A stretch of DNA of 64,000 nucleotides from CAVONV01 sp963697355 (GCA_963697355.1 CAVONV010000011.1:62001-126000), one strand, 5' to 3'. Shown: positions 35,381-44,366, counted from the stretch's first letter. The notes: generated by a model from the sequence alone, not told the origin. Program-made: numbers and translations.

Positions 35381-36996
35381 ATACGACGAACGCGGCCATT
35401 CCGCGCGAGCATTACCTCAATGCTGACTACGGACTGAAGTCCTGGCTACTGACGCTCGATCACAAGCGCATTGGCATTCTCTATCTCCTTTCCATCACCG
35501 GATTCTTCGTCATCGGCGGACTGTTCGCCGTGATGATCCGGCTGGAGCTCTTGACTCCGGCGGGTGATCTGGTCCAAGCGGACACCTACAACAAGCTCTT
35601 CACAATGCATGGCTTGGTCATGATCTTCTTCTTTCTGGTGCCATCCATTCCCGCCGTTCTAGGCAACTTTCTGATACCTATCATGATCGGTGCCAGGGAT
35701 TTGGCCTTTCCGAAGCTCAACTTAGCGAGCTGGTATATTTTCACACTCGGTGGGCTCTTGACGTTAGCCGTCATCTTCTTGGGGGGCGTTGATACCGGAT
35801 GGACGTTCTACACGCCGTACAGCAGCGCCTATTCCAATAGCCAGGTCATTTTGACGGCCGTAGGCATCTTCGTCACGGGATTTGCCAGCATCCTCACCGG
35901 ACTCAATTTCCTCGTCACAATCCACAAGATGAGAGCGCCCGGCTTGACCTGGTTCCGACTGCCGCTATTCATCTGGGCCCATTACTCCACGAGCTTCATC
36001 ATGATCCTCGCCACGCCGGTCATTGGGATCACCGTTCTCCTGGTGGGCATTGAAAGGTTGTTCGGCATCGGCATCTTCGATCCGGCATTGGGAGGCGACC
36101 CCCTTCTTTTCCAGCATCTGTTCTGGTTCTACTCCCATCCCGTGGTCTACATCATGGTCCTACCTGCCATGGGTGTGGTGAGCGAGACCATTACTTGCTT
36201 CTCCCGCAAGCGGGTCTTCGGATACGAGTTCATCGCCGCCTCCAGTATCGCCATTGGCGCACTTGGCTTCATCGTTTGGGGCCATCACATGTTCGTCAGT
36301 GGACAGTCACCTTACGCAGGAATCATATTTGCCGCCCTCAGCTTCCTCGTGGCTATTCCTTCGGCGGTCAAGGTCTTCAACTGGACGGCGACTTTGTACA
36401 AGGGATCGATCGAGCTCCACTCCGCCATGCTCTACGCTCTGGGATTCATTGGGCTCTTCACGATTGGTGGTCTGACAGGACTCATTCTGGCTTCATTGGC
36501 CCTCGACGTTCACGTCCATGACACCTACTTCGTCGTCGCCCACTTCCATTACATTATGGTCGGAGGAGCGGTCATGGGATTCATGTCCGGTCTGCACTTT
36601 TGGTGGCCCAAGATCACTGGACGACTCTATCCCGAGGCTTGGGCAAAGCTCGGGGCTTTGTTCATCTTCGTCGGCTTCAACCTGACCTTCTTTCCGCAGT
36701 TTCTGCTGGGCTATTTGGGAATGCCTCGACGCTACCACCAATACCCTGACGAGTTTCAAATCCTCAATGTACTGTCGAGCGCGGGTGCTTCCGTTCTCGC
36801 TGTAGGCTATGCGATACCGCTGGCCTACTTCATCTGGTCTCTTTTCTACGGCCCGGCAGCGGGAAACAACCCTTGGAAGGCAAAGGGGCTCGAGTGGCAG
36901 ACGACCTCTCCACCGCCCACGGAGAACTTCCCGGAAACTCCGGTAGTCAACGAGGAAGCTTACGATTACAAGCCGCAGGAGGTTCCAGTTGTCTGA
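35377..36996 (+). CDS. coxA: Cytochrome c oxidase subunit I, A2 type
   Basis: Catalytic heme-copper subunit, 539 residues, about twelve helices. Heme and CuB ligands are seen in FTMHGLVMIFF, WFYSHPVVYIM, WGHHMFVSG and HDTYFVVAHFHYIM. The motif YSHPVV in place of HPEVY means that the D-channel glutamate is missing and the Tyr-Ser pair of A2-type oxidases is used, as in Rhodothermus and Thermus caa3 enzymes. It overlaps coxB and coxC. Confidence 0.96.
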   Translation: MNTTNAAIPREHYLNADYGLKSWLLTLDHKRIGILYLLSITGFFVIGGLFAVMIRLELLTPAGDLVQADTYNKLFTMHGLVMIFFFLVPSIPAVLGNFLIPIMIGARDLAFPKLNLASWYIFTLGGLLTLAVIFLGGVDTGWTFYTPYSSAYSNSQVILTAVGIFVTGFASILTGLNFLVTIHKMRAPGLTWFRLPLFIWAHYSTSFIMILATPVIGITVLLVGIERLFGIGIFDPALGGDPLLFQHLFWFYSHPVVYIMVLPAMGVVSETITCFSRKRVFGYEFIAASSIAIGALGFIVWGHHMFVSGQSPYAGIIFAALSFLVAIPSAVKVFNWTATLYKGSIELHSAMLYALGFIGLFTIGGLTGLILASLALDVHVHDTYFVVAHFHYIMVGGAVMGFMSGLHFWWPKITGRLYPEAWAKLGALFIFVGFNLTFFPQFLLGYLGMPRRYHQYPDEFQILNVLSSAGASVLAVGYAIPLAYFIWSLFYGPAAGNNPWKAKGLEWQTTSPPPTENFPETPVVNEEAYDYKPQEVPVV

Positions 36997-37711
36997 GACG
37001 CCCTCGGTGGTTGCCCACCAGTTCGACGATTTCGACCAGCAGACCGAGGCCTCCCGTCTCGGCATGTGGGCCTTTCTGGTAACCGAAATCATGTTCTTCG
37101 GTGGTCTGTTTACCGGATACACCATCTACCGCACGAGGTATCCGGAAGCCTTTGCTTCGGGAAGTCACCACCTGGACGTCATGCTGGGCGCCATCAATAC
37201 CGTCGTGCTCATTGGAAGCAGTTTGACCATGGCGTTGGCCGTGCGGTCTGCGGAAAAGGGGCGTCGCAATAGTCTAGTCACCTTCATTGTCGGCACGATG
37301 ATCCTGGGAACGACATTCTTGGGCATCAAAGCCATCGAGTACCACCACAAGTATGAGGAGCACCTGATACCCGGGGCAAACTTTGCGTATCCCGAACATT
37401 CAGCCGGCGATGCGCCTCACGTCTCTAATTCCGCAGCCGATCATCCCGGACCAACGGTGCCAAAGGTTGCCGCGCCTGGCGAGCGGGCCGTTCAACTGTT
37501 TTTCTCGTTCTATTTCGCCATGACCGGGGTGCATGCTTTGCACATGATCATCGGAATCGGAATCCTCGCCCTACTCCTCGTATTGGCCTTGCGGGGTCAC
37601 TTCCTCGAGAATCCCAATGCAATTGAGATGATGGGGCTCTATTGGCACTTCGTGGATATTGTCTGGATCTTTCTCTTCCCTTTGCTGTACTTGATTGGAA
37701 GGCACGCATGA
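36989..37711 (+). CDS. coxC: Cytochrome c oxidase subunit III
   Basis: Seven-helix subunit III, 240 residues, starting SRLGMWAFLVTEIMFFGGLFTGY and ending YWHFVDIVWIFLFPLLYLIG. A hydrophilic insert of about 55 residues (around 117-170, His- and Pro-rich) splits helices 3 and 4; longer loops here are usual in ACIII-linked oxidases. The start is TTG, preceded by AGGAGG inside the end of coxA. Confidence 0.93.
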   Translation: MSETPSVVAHQFDDFDQQTEASRLGMWAFLVTEIMFFGGLFTGYTIYRTRYPEAFASGSHHLDVMLGAINTVVLIGSSLTMALAVRSAEKGRRNSLVTFIVGTMILGTTFLGIKAIEYHHKYEEHLIPGANFAYPEHSAGDAPHVSNSAADHPGPTVPKVAAPGERAVQLFFSFYFAMTGVHALHMIIGIGILALLLVLALRGHFLENPNAIEMMGLYWHFVDIVWIFLFPLLYLIGRHA

Positions 37712-38016
37712 AGGACTCACACCCAGCCGTTTCAATCGGGATCTATTTCGCGGTATTTGCTGCACTCATGGTCTTCACGGCGATCACGGTGGCAGTGGCA
37801 TACGTCGATCTTGGGATCTTCAACACCTATATCGCCCTTACTATCGCTGCCATCAAGGCGCTGCTGGTGCTCCTATATTTTATGCACCTACGCTATACGA
37901 GCAGGCTGACTTGGGCCTTTGCCGCGACTGGATTCGTTTGGTTGTTAATCATCATCGGCTTGACGATGAGCGATGCCATCAGCCGTCAGTGGCTGGGGAC
38001 GCAGGTTCCGTATTAG
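37708..38016 (+). CDS. coxD: Cytochrome c oxidase subunit IV
   Basis: Small three-helix subunit IV (prokaryotic type), 102 residues, with the typical IKALLVLLYFMHLRYTSRLTW. The ATG overlaps the coxC stop (ATGA). It ends the twelve-gene ACIII-caa3 operon. It has no catalytic role and probably stabilises subunits I and III. Confidence 0.9.
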   Translation: MKDSHPAVSIGIYFAVFAALMVFTAITVAVAYVDLGIFNTYIALTIAAIKALLVLLYFMHLRYTSRLTWAFAATGFVWLLIIIGLTMSDAISRQWLGTQVPY

Positions 38017-38039
38017 GAAGGAATCGAGCAGTCGAGCAG

Positions 38040-38195
38040 CCCGCCTTCGCTCCGCACGTCTGAACTCAGGGGCGGAGCTACGGCGACGCCTCGCCGTCCG
38101 CCTTCGCATTGCTTCGGCGAGACTCGCCGCAGTCGCTGGCTCATTGATCGAACCAGCGACGGAGGCGGTAGCCGTTGACCGGAGACGACTGCCAA
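38040..38195. repeat. Short palindromic-type intergenic repeat, copy 2
   Basis: Between the convergent cox and rdh genes lies GC-rich DNA with CGCCTTCGCT, AGCTACGGC, GCCTCGCCGT and CGCCTTCGC blocks, close to those at 10019-10063. It also contains a perfect 8-bp stem, GTCGCTGG with CCAGCGAC (about 38132-38160), which may act as a terminator for either operon. Confidence 0.5.
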
Positions 38196-38213
38196 CGGCG
38201 TAGGCGGGTCGGC

Positions 38214-39611
38214 CTACATCTTCTCGCGTGCGGTGATCCCTTTCGATCCATCCATCCGCCAAAAATCAGAGCTGTCGATTTGCTCACCGTAACCGCTGGC
38301 TTGATCGAGCTTCACCATCACGGTGTCCAGGGCGTCGATCCGTCCCTCGACGACGGCACGAGTCAGACGATGCAACCAGGAATTGTTGGGCTTATTGAAG
38401 GGGCATACCCTCTTGCAGTTGGAACAACTGAATCCATTGAAGTCATAGCACTTCTCTTGTTCGGCGTACCATTTATATACCCCCGGATTGTTGGAAGCTG
38501 ACTTTCCTTCCCAGGTACGCGGCCCGTCGCTGACGGCACCGCTCGGGCAATGAGTGGCGCACAGCTTACAAACCTCACAAAACTCCTGAACGCCGAATCG
38601 GATAGGTGCATCGACGCCGAGTGGCATATCGGTAATAACCTTGGCGAGACGTACCCGAGGACCGTACTTGGGCGTCAACAAGAGCCCCATCCGGCCCACT
38701 TCTCCCAAACCTGCGTCGACGGCAATGGGAATACTCAACCCGACGCCGTTCCCCGAAGGCAAGGCACGATAACCTAGTCCCCGAAGAAACTCGGCCAGGA
38801 AAAAAGCTGTGTTTGCCATTCTGGAATAGCCGTTCCCAACAGCAGCAGAGGCAATTCGACCGGGAGAATTGGCCAAAGCGTAATAATCTTCTTCGAAGGC
38901 TAAGGCGATGACACGGTTCATCGATTTGGGAATGTACCAGGCATCCTCCGCCATCTCGTACCGGTCGCCATCTTGGAGCACCGGAAGCGTCCTCTCTCGG
39001 TCCTCCTCGGTGGGCTCGAAGTGATCGGAGTACAACCATAGAGGACTCAACTCAGCCACCCCAGCCAGGGACGCACCGTAGAACAGAGCCGCGTGTTTGA
39101 CCGCGTCTCGTGCCTCATCCCAGTTCATCCCCAGCTCCGCCGGATCCCAAGGATCGAGTCCGAGACGCTCGATTTGTCTGATCTGCCCCGTTTGTGTGGT
39201 CCACCCATACCGTCCCAGCCCACCATTTCCGGCAGTTGCCCATGAAGCCGCCATCAACGCATAGTCGAGTCGGGTTTGGTTAGGAACCTTGCCTCGCCCT
39301 TCCAGCAGACGATCGTGGAGTAGGTTCCGCTTCGTTTCCGGCCGGTCCTGGCGGAGCGGGTCCCATTCATTGCGGCTGAAGATCGTGTATTTCTCACGTA
39401 TTGGCTTGAGTACCTTGGGGTCGACCTCATAGGCATCCGTAGCCGGCATCCTCTCCACGGTGAACCCGCCGTACTCCTGCTCGGATTGAAGCAGCTCGCC
39501 GCGCGCGGTACGCGCGACAATCGTCGGCGCAGCGAGTCCCACACCAAGAGCCGCGGCTCCCATTCCCATGGCTTTCAGAACTTCGCGTCGATCGAAATCT
39601 GTGTCCTTCAT
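38214..39611 (-). CDS. rdhA: Reductive dehalogenase catalytic subunit
   Basis: Corrinoid iron-sulfur enzyme that removes halogen from organohalides by reduction, 465 residues. The Tat signal is DRREVLKAMGMGAAALG. The core LGYRALPSGN...IPIAVDAGLGEVGRMGLL and KYGPRVRLAKVITDMPL follows the respiratory (PceA-like) group, and GYSRMA holds the tyrosine in the place of the proposed proton donor. Two cluster sites follow: CEVCKLCATHC at 345-355, then a C with SCSNCKRVCP near 395-415. No N-terminal cobalamin domain of the catabolic NpRdhA type is present. It overlaps rdhB by 4 bp. The substrate is unknown; epoxyqueuosine reductase QueG is related but lacks the Tat signal and this anchor partner. Confidence 0.88.
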   Translation of the reverse strand: MKDTDFDRREVLKAMGMGAAALGVGLAAPTIVARTARGELLQSEQEYGGFTVERMPATDAYEVDPKVLKPIREKYTIFSRNEWDPLRQDRPETKRNLLHDRLLEGRGKVPNQTRLDYALMAASWATAGNGGLGRYGWTTQTGQIRQIERLGLDPWDPAELGMNWDEARDAVKHAALFYGASLAGVAELSPLWLYSDHFEPTEEDRERTLPVLQDGDRYEMAEDAWYIPKSMNRVIALAFEEDYYALANSPGRIASAAVGNGYSRMANTAFFLAEFLRGLGYRALPSGNGVGLSIPIAVDAGLGEVGRMGLLLTPKYGPRVRLAKVITDMPLGVDAPIRFGVQEFCEVCKLCATHCPSGAVSDGPRTWEGKSASNNPGVYKWYAEQEKCYDFNGFSCSNCKRVCPFNKPNNSWLHRLTRAVVEGRIDALDTVMVKLDQASGYGEQIDSSDFWRMDGSKGITAREKM

Positions 39612-39898
39612 GCCTCACTCCGTTGCCCCCTTCGAGCACGCGCCACGACGAAACGGCCAACCACCACGCCCCACACAATCGCTCCAAATCCAAGAAGAGT
39701 TCCTATGACCAGGGCAGCTTGAACCGACCCTTCCTCCAAGAAACTCACAATGACTTCAAGGACGAAAATGGCATAGAGAAAGCCGAGCACAATGAGCGCC
39801 CAGTGCCACCAGGACAGTATCAGTTTGCTCTCACGAACATAATTGAAGAACAGTAAAAACCCAGCCATAGCTATCGCACCAATGATGAGATCCGCCAT
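39608..39898 (-). CDS. rdhB: Reductive dehalogenase membrane anchor
   Basis: A 96-residue protein with three predicted helices (about 2-20, 30-52 and 60-85), the size and topology of RdhB anchors that hold RdhA on the outer face of the cytoplasmic membrane. It has no cofactor motif, and its sequence is too short for firm recognition apart from its partner. GGAG lies 8 bp before the ATG. The order is B then A with an ATGA overlap; many organohalide respirers have A then B. No regulator, trigger-factor-like rdhT or corrinoid gene is adjacent. Confidence 0.78.
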   Translation of the reverse strand: MADLIIGAIAMAGFLLFFNYVRESKLILSWWHWALIVLGFLYAIFVLEVIVSFLEEGSVQAALVIGTLLGFGAIVWGVVVGRFVVARARRGQRSEA

Positions 39899-40017
39899 AT
39901 ATGTGCTCCATTCGATCCTAGCGAGTTAATCTTGTGCGGAAATGTCGGGTCAGGTCAAACGAGGGAGACGGTGTCAGTATGGCTCTGTGCCGCCACATCA
40001 AGAGGGAGGGCTGGATG

Positions 40018-41907
40018 TCAGCCAAAAATCTTTTTGAACAACTGTCCCATGGGCCTATCGCTCGAGCCCTTGATCTCCACGAGCGCGCTTCGAGCTTTGG
40101 AGTGTCCGGGATCGATCCGTAGCGTTGTCTTGAACTCGGCTATGGCACGTGACCTCATCTTGTAGTTCTGGTAGTACCGTCCCAGACGAAAGTGGAGGTC
40201 GGCGCTTTGAGGTTCGAGAGATAGAGCCCGCCGAAAGTGCCGCTCGGCTTTCTTGGACAGTACGGGGTGCGACGCCAACGCTTCCGCCAACCTCGCTTCG
40301 TACTTGGCGTTCTGAGGCATCAACTCCACCACCTCGTACATGAGCGAGATGGCACCTTCCTTGTCGTTCACGGCATTGCGGACCTTGATATCGTAGAGCA
40401 GCTTCCCTACTCTGCCGGCAATCTCCTCGGTTTTATTTGAATTTTGCGGACTGGATTCCGTGGATTCCTCAGGCTCGACCGGAGTCGGCTCCTCGACGAT
40501 GGCCACCGACTGCATCTCATCGAAATCGTAGTCTGTGGAATCAAATTCGGACGGCGAGTCCGTCATCATCTCTTCTTCATCGAACGCCTGCGCGTCGTCC
40601 TCGAGCGGTGACTCCGCGCCCTCCGCCATCAATAGATCTTCGTCTTCAATGGATATGTCCATTTCATCCAGTGTGTCTTCACTTACGTCTCCAGGGATGT
40701 CCGTTTCGTCCTCGAACGGAATCTCGAACTCTTCCTCGATGGGGTCTTCAACCTCGTCAGGCGCCGTCGAAGAGCGTTCTTCTGTCGAATCCTCCTTCGT
40801 TTTGCTTTCCTGCATTCGCTCACGCGCCTCAGCCAAGCGCCGTCTGATCTCTTCGACTTTGACGAACAAGGACTTCTCATCGGCCACGAGCACTTGCTTC
40901 TTTTTCCACTCTTCCTGTTGCTTTTCGTAGGCGCGCTCGATTTCCTCCTCGTCGGCCTCCTCATCCACGTTCAACAGTTCACCTGCGGAGGCGGACTCGA
41001 GGTCGTCAAAAAGCAGCAGTACTTCTTGTCGCACGTTGGTGGGGGCGGCCACTCGAGTTCTTTCCAGAGAAGAAAGCAGGAAAGAATCCGTCTCCACCTG
41101 AACTCTTCGCTCTCCGGGTTTGGTGTCAGCGTATTCGAGGATGTTCGCACAGAGAAGACCGTAGGCAGCCCGCATCACATCTTCTTCTTCCTCCCCAACG
41201 ACCTCCATGATCCGGCGCAGACGGCTTGTCTCTGCCGCCCGTTCCAGTATTTTTCGCTCAATAGGACGGAGCTCTGACTCTTTGAAGCTAAAAGGTGGAA
41301 CCTTCCCGACTCGTACGGCTCGGTCGAAAGAACCGAGCGCCTTGTGAATGAGCTGTCCGTTGCCCATGTAGCGAATGCCTTCCAGCTGGATTCGATAGAC
41401 GGATAGCCCCAATCGGAGCTCCATTGGGATGGCGCATTTGCGCTCATCGAAGCTATAAATAGCATTGTCGAGGACGTAAGTGGTGAGTGCGATCCGCTTG
41501 GCCTGACGTGCGACTTCTCTTCCGAGCCCTTCCTCAGTGAGAACCCCCTCCTGGATCAAGACCTCTCCAATGCGCTTGCGACCTCCGCTCCGACGGAAGG
41601 CGTCATCGATCTCTTTCTGCGACACATACCCGGAATCGATGAAACGCTGGCCCAAGCGGTCCTTCTTCAGGTTACTGCCGGCAAAAACAATGAAACCGCG
41701 GTCGAAGTACAGCGTTCTCATCGAACGTCCGGAGACAATCTGAAGGTCGCCGCTCAATTCCATTTGACAAATGGTCTTCAAGACTTCTGATATCGGAACT
41801 TGACTCGTGGAGCCGACGAGCTCCGCACGCGTGCCGCCGTCTCGAGGTCGATGGGCCGGATCAGGCTCCAATTTGGGATCGAAGAAGTCCAGCGGGTCGT
41901 TCTCCAT
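40018..41907 (-). CDS. DUF4388 (PATAN) and TPR-domain protein
   Basis: A cytoplasmic protein of 629 residues and no known enzyme activity. Residues 35-130 form a DUF4388/PATAN domain (ISEVLKTICQMELSGDLQIVSG), a family linked to two-component and gliding/twitching signalling. Residues 310-370 resemble a J domain without the HPD motif (LLNVDEEADEEEIERAYEKQ), then comes a 130-residue highly acidic linker, and residues 505-625 form TPRs (AERHFRRALSLEPQSADLHFRLGRYY). It probably acts as a scaffold or effector in signal transduction. A PilZ gene starts about 500 bp away on the other strand. Confidence 0.82.
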   Translation of the reverse strand: MENDPLDFFDPKLEPDPAHRPRDGGTRAELVGSTSQVPISEVLKTICQMELSGDLQIVSGRSMRTLYFDRGFIVFAGSNLKKDRLGQRFIDSGYVSQKEIDDAFRRSGGRKRIGEVLIQEGVLTEEGLGREVARQAKRIALTTYVLDNAIYSFDERKCAIPMELRLGLSVYRIQLEGIRYMGNGQLIHKALGSFDRAVRVGKVPPFSFKESELRPIERKILERAAETSRLRRIMEVVGEEEEDVMRAAYGLLCANILEYADTKPGERRVQVETDSFLLSSLERTRVAAPTNVRQEVLLLFDDLESASAGELLNVDEEADEEEIERAYEKQQEEWKKKQVLVADEKSLFVKVEEIRRRLAEARERMQESKTKEDSTEERSSTAPDEVEDPIEEEFEIPFEDETDIPGDVSEDTLDEMDISIEDEDLLMAEGAESPLEDDAQAFDEEEMMTDSPSEFDSTDYDFDEMQSVAIVEEPTPVEPEESTESSPQNSNKTEEIAGRVGKLLYDIKVRNAVNDKEGAISLMYEVVELMPQNAKYEARLAEALASHPVLSKKAERHFRRALSLEPQSADLHFRLGRYYQNYKMRSRAIAEFKTTLRIDPGHSKARSALVEIKGSSDRPMGQLFKKIFG

Positions 41908-42422
41908 GGGTTTATCGCCCTATCGCTCTGTGTCGTTCACTAAAGTCTTCTTTGTGAAAAGTTTACAACCGAAAGGCGTCCCGACTGCGCCAATCAACCT
42001 GTCGTCACACCACGCGCACCCGGCACGTACATAGGACCTGCAAAAGACCTTTTTTGATTAGATGGGGGTATTTTATCACGAATCCTGTTCTTGAAAAAAA
42101 GCAACCGTGCCAACACCTGCACCAAGAACATAAACACTCTCGTGTGACTACGTTCCACGAGGAATGTGACATTTTGTTGCTTTCTACTGATGGTAAAAAC
42201 CTACAGTATTCTCGCCCCGGCGTAGGCTATCGCCCCCAGACAGAGCGAGATACGCTGGGAGGCCGCTATGGTTGGCTCTCGACGTCGGCCTAGGGGTCAC
42301 AGCCGGGTTCGCACAAACAACTGATTCGAGATGACTTAGTTAGTAACGCCTGGTGGCGCCTCGAGACCAACCACCAAGTGGAACGGGTTTTGCGTTAGAA
42401 ACGCATAGTACAGGAGGTTGCC
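41908..42422. other. Divergent intergenic region with a folded segment
   Basis: No convincing gene lies between the PATAN and PilZ genes. Within it, 42215-42296 can fold into a multi-part element: CCCC (42215-42218) and TAGGC (42223-42227) pair with GCCTA and GGGG (42288-42296), enclosing a hairpin of GCCCCCAG (42232-42239) with CTGGGAGGC (42255-42263). A small GCGTT-AGA-AACGC hairpin lies just before the PilZ ribosome site. The c-di-GMP riboswitch consensus is not present, so the element is only a candidate structured leader. Confidence 0.4.
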
Positions 42423-42998
42423 ATGATCCCAACCAGCAGCCCGGTTGTCGACGTATTTCGCGAGTACTCCAAACTATACGCGTTGCGCAACAGCAAGGGC
42501 GGTTCCCTTGACGCCGGCCAGGAAAAGGAATGGAAGGAAATCCAGTTTACATTGGAGAGCATTTTCTCCGGTATGTACCAACCGGGCTCGAATGAGCCGG
42601 ATTTCGGGCCGCCGTCTTCGAAACAGAGCTATCGCTCGACACTGCCCCTGCAGTTCTTGCGAGTCCCAACAGAAACCGATGTTCTTTGCGAGACGACGAC
42701 CAGCTTCTTCTCCGGGAGGCTTCAGGACATCAGCACTGGCGGTGCCTACGTACATGCCACAGCACCCCTCGGTATCGATAGTCGCGTGAAACTCACCTTC
42801 TGCACGCTCAGAAACGAATCGCCGCTCGAGGTCGACTGTCGGGTCGCATGGAGCAACCCCCACGGCGAAACCAAGAACTGTTACTTAGAGGGAGCCGGTG
42901 TGCAGTTCGTCGAGTGTGACAAGACGAGCAAACTTCAGCTCGAGGACTATGTGTACGAGCTCGTTGAAGAGACGCTCCTTCGCGCCAATTTGATTTGA
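42423..42998 (+). CDS. PilZ-domain protein
   Basis: A 191-residue cytoplasmic protein. The N-terminal 65 residues are helical and of unknown role. A PilZ domain follows (about 70-170) with YRSTLPLQFLRV and DISTGGAYV, the latter matching the D/NxSxxG c-di-GMP motif; the preceding RxxxR motif is imperfect, with only one arginine evident in YRSTLPL. Binding is therefore likely but not certain. CAGGAGG precedes the ATG. Role: probable c-di-GMP receptor acting on motility or surface behaviour. Confidence 0.8.
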   Translation: MIPTSSPVVDVFREYSKLYALRNSKGGSLDAGQEKEWKEIQFTLESIFSGMYQPGSNEPDFGPPSSKQSYRSTLPLQFLRVPTETDVLCETTTSFFSGRLQDISTGGAYVHATAPLGIDSRVKLTFCTLRNESPLEVDCRVAWSNPHGETKNCYLEGAGVQFVECDKTSKLQLEDYVYELVEETLLRANLI

Positions 42999-43105
42999 GC
43001 GTTCGCCGCTCGGTCACATTGTCTTCAAATCCTTCCCCACGGTAGAGCGTAATCTCGTCTACCGGATGAAATCCTGTTTCTGACATCGTGGTTCCTGGAG
43101 CTAGA

Positions 43106-43606
43106 ATGCTCCCTATGCACATGACGATGACCATGGTGAATGTCCTTGTGGCCCTCCTGCTCATGGGAGGACTGTTGGGCTCTGTTTTGCCGCTTATTCC
43201 CGGTACCCCTCTGATTCTGGCCGGGGCGGTCATTTACGCAGTGGCGACCGATTTCAATCCGGTCGGCCCGTGGCATCTCCTGATCCTGGTCGGAATCGCC
43301 GTGGCCGCCTATAGCCTCGACTACCTGGCCGGTGCTGCAGGCGTCAAGAAACTCGGAGGCAGCCGGTGGGCGATGCTCGGGGCCGTCTTGGGAGCCATTG
43401 TCGGGGTCTTTTTGGGCATCCCGGGTTTGATACTCGGGCCCGTCGTCGGCTCGGTCCTCGTGGAGCTCATAATCAGCAGGGAGATACGCACCAGTCTTCG
43501 AAGCGGTTTCGGGACTGTCGTCGGTATGTTCTTGGGATTGGTAGCCAAGATTTCGCTGGCTGTCATCATGGTTTGTCTTTTTTCATGGTGGGTTTGGCGC
43601 GGCTGA
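43106..43606 (+). CDS. DUF456 membrane protein
   Basis: A 166-residue membrane protein of the DUF456 family with four or five helices and glycine-rich segments (GGLLGSVLPLIPGTPLILAG, AVLGAIVGVFLGIPGLILGPVVG). Such Gly-zipper stretches are usual in this family, whose function is not known. The ATG at 43106 has GGAG six bases upstream; a GTG six codons earlier is in frame. Confidence 0.82.
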   Translation: MLPMHMTMTMVNVLVALLLMGGLLGSVLPLIPGTPLILAGAVIYAVATDFNPVGPWHLLILVGIAVAAYSLDYLAGAAGVKKLGGSRWAMLGAVLGAIVGVFLGIPGLILGPVVGSVLVELIISREIRTSLRSGFGTVVGMFLGLVAKISLAVIMVCLFSWWVWRG

Positions 43607-43676
43607 AACTCCGATCTTCGTCGGATCGACGCCAACCATCTTTACCAAGCATCGCCGGGGAGCACGAGAGGAACAA

Positions 43677-44366
43677 ATGACCCGACAACCCTACTTTTCG
43701 CCCAACCTGTTTCGTTTTCTGCGCCAGTTGAAGAAGAACAATCGGCGCGATTGGTTCGCAGACAACAAAGAGCGCTATTTGCGCGATGTTCGGGATCCCC
43801 TGCTGCGGTTCATTTCTGATTTTGCACCCCATCTAGCCAAGGTCAGCCCCCATTTCCGTGCAGACCCTCGGCCGGTAGGCGGCTCTATGTTCCGCATTTA
43901 TCGAGACGCTCGATTCTCTAAGGACAAGAGCCCCTACAAGATAGCGGCTTCAGCTCAGTTTCGACACGAAGACGCCAAAGACGTTCACGCACCGGGATTC
44001 TACCTTCACCTTGAACCCTCCAATATCTTCGTCGGAACGGGACTCTGGCATCCAGACAGCAAGACATTAACCAAGATAAGGGATGAAATGATCGAGGACC
44101 CGAAGAGGTGGAAGCGGATTCTCAGGCGAGAGTCATTCAAAAAGAACTGGACTTTGGGCGGAGACACTCTGAAAAATCCGCCTCGAGGTTACGACCCATC
44201 GCACCCACTCATCGAGGATTTGAAACGAAAAGACTTCGTCGCTATGACATCGGTCGAAGAAGAGGATGTCTGCGCAAGAGATTTCTTGGGCCGCTTTACT
44301 TCAGCCTGCAAGCAGGCAGCACCTTTCGTCGAGTTCTTGACGAGAGCGGTCGGATTGAAATTCTAA
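43677..44366 (+). CDS. DUF2461 family protein
   Basis: A 229-residue cytoplasmic protein of the DUF2461 (TIGR02453) family. Typical segments are FLRQLKKNNRRDWFADNKERY near the N terminus, MFRIYRDARFSKDKSPYK and GFYLHLEP in the middle, and KRKDFVAMTSV near the end. The family is widespread and lacks a known biochemical role. It has its own upstream space of 70 bp and no clear operon partner. Confidence 0.88.
   Translation: MTRQPYFSPNLFRFLRQLKKNNRRDWFADNKERYLRDVRDPLLRFISDFAPHLAKVSPHFRADPRPVGGSMFRIYRDARFSKDKSPYKIAASAQFRHEDAKDVHAPGFYLHLEPSNIFVGTGLWHPDSKTLTKIRDEMIEDPKRWKRILRRESFKKNWTLGGDTLKNPPRGYDPSHPLIEDLKRKDFVAMTSVEEEDVCARDFLGRFTSACKQAAPFVEFLTRAVGLKF

Noticed and set aside
38214..39611. QueG (epoxyqueuosine reductase) instead of RdhA
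   Set aside because: A Tat signal, the small three-helix partner gene and the PceA-like core around residues 270-330 favour RdhA; final proof needs a tree.
42054..42293. Possible 79-residue gene upstream of the PilZ gene
   Set aside because: It needs a TTG start without a ribosome site, has no recognisable features, and overlaps the folded segment.
42215..42296. c-di-GMP riboswitch before the PilZ gene
   Set aside because: The conserved core sequences of the GEMM classes are missing, and only generic pairing is visible.
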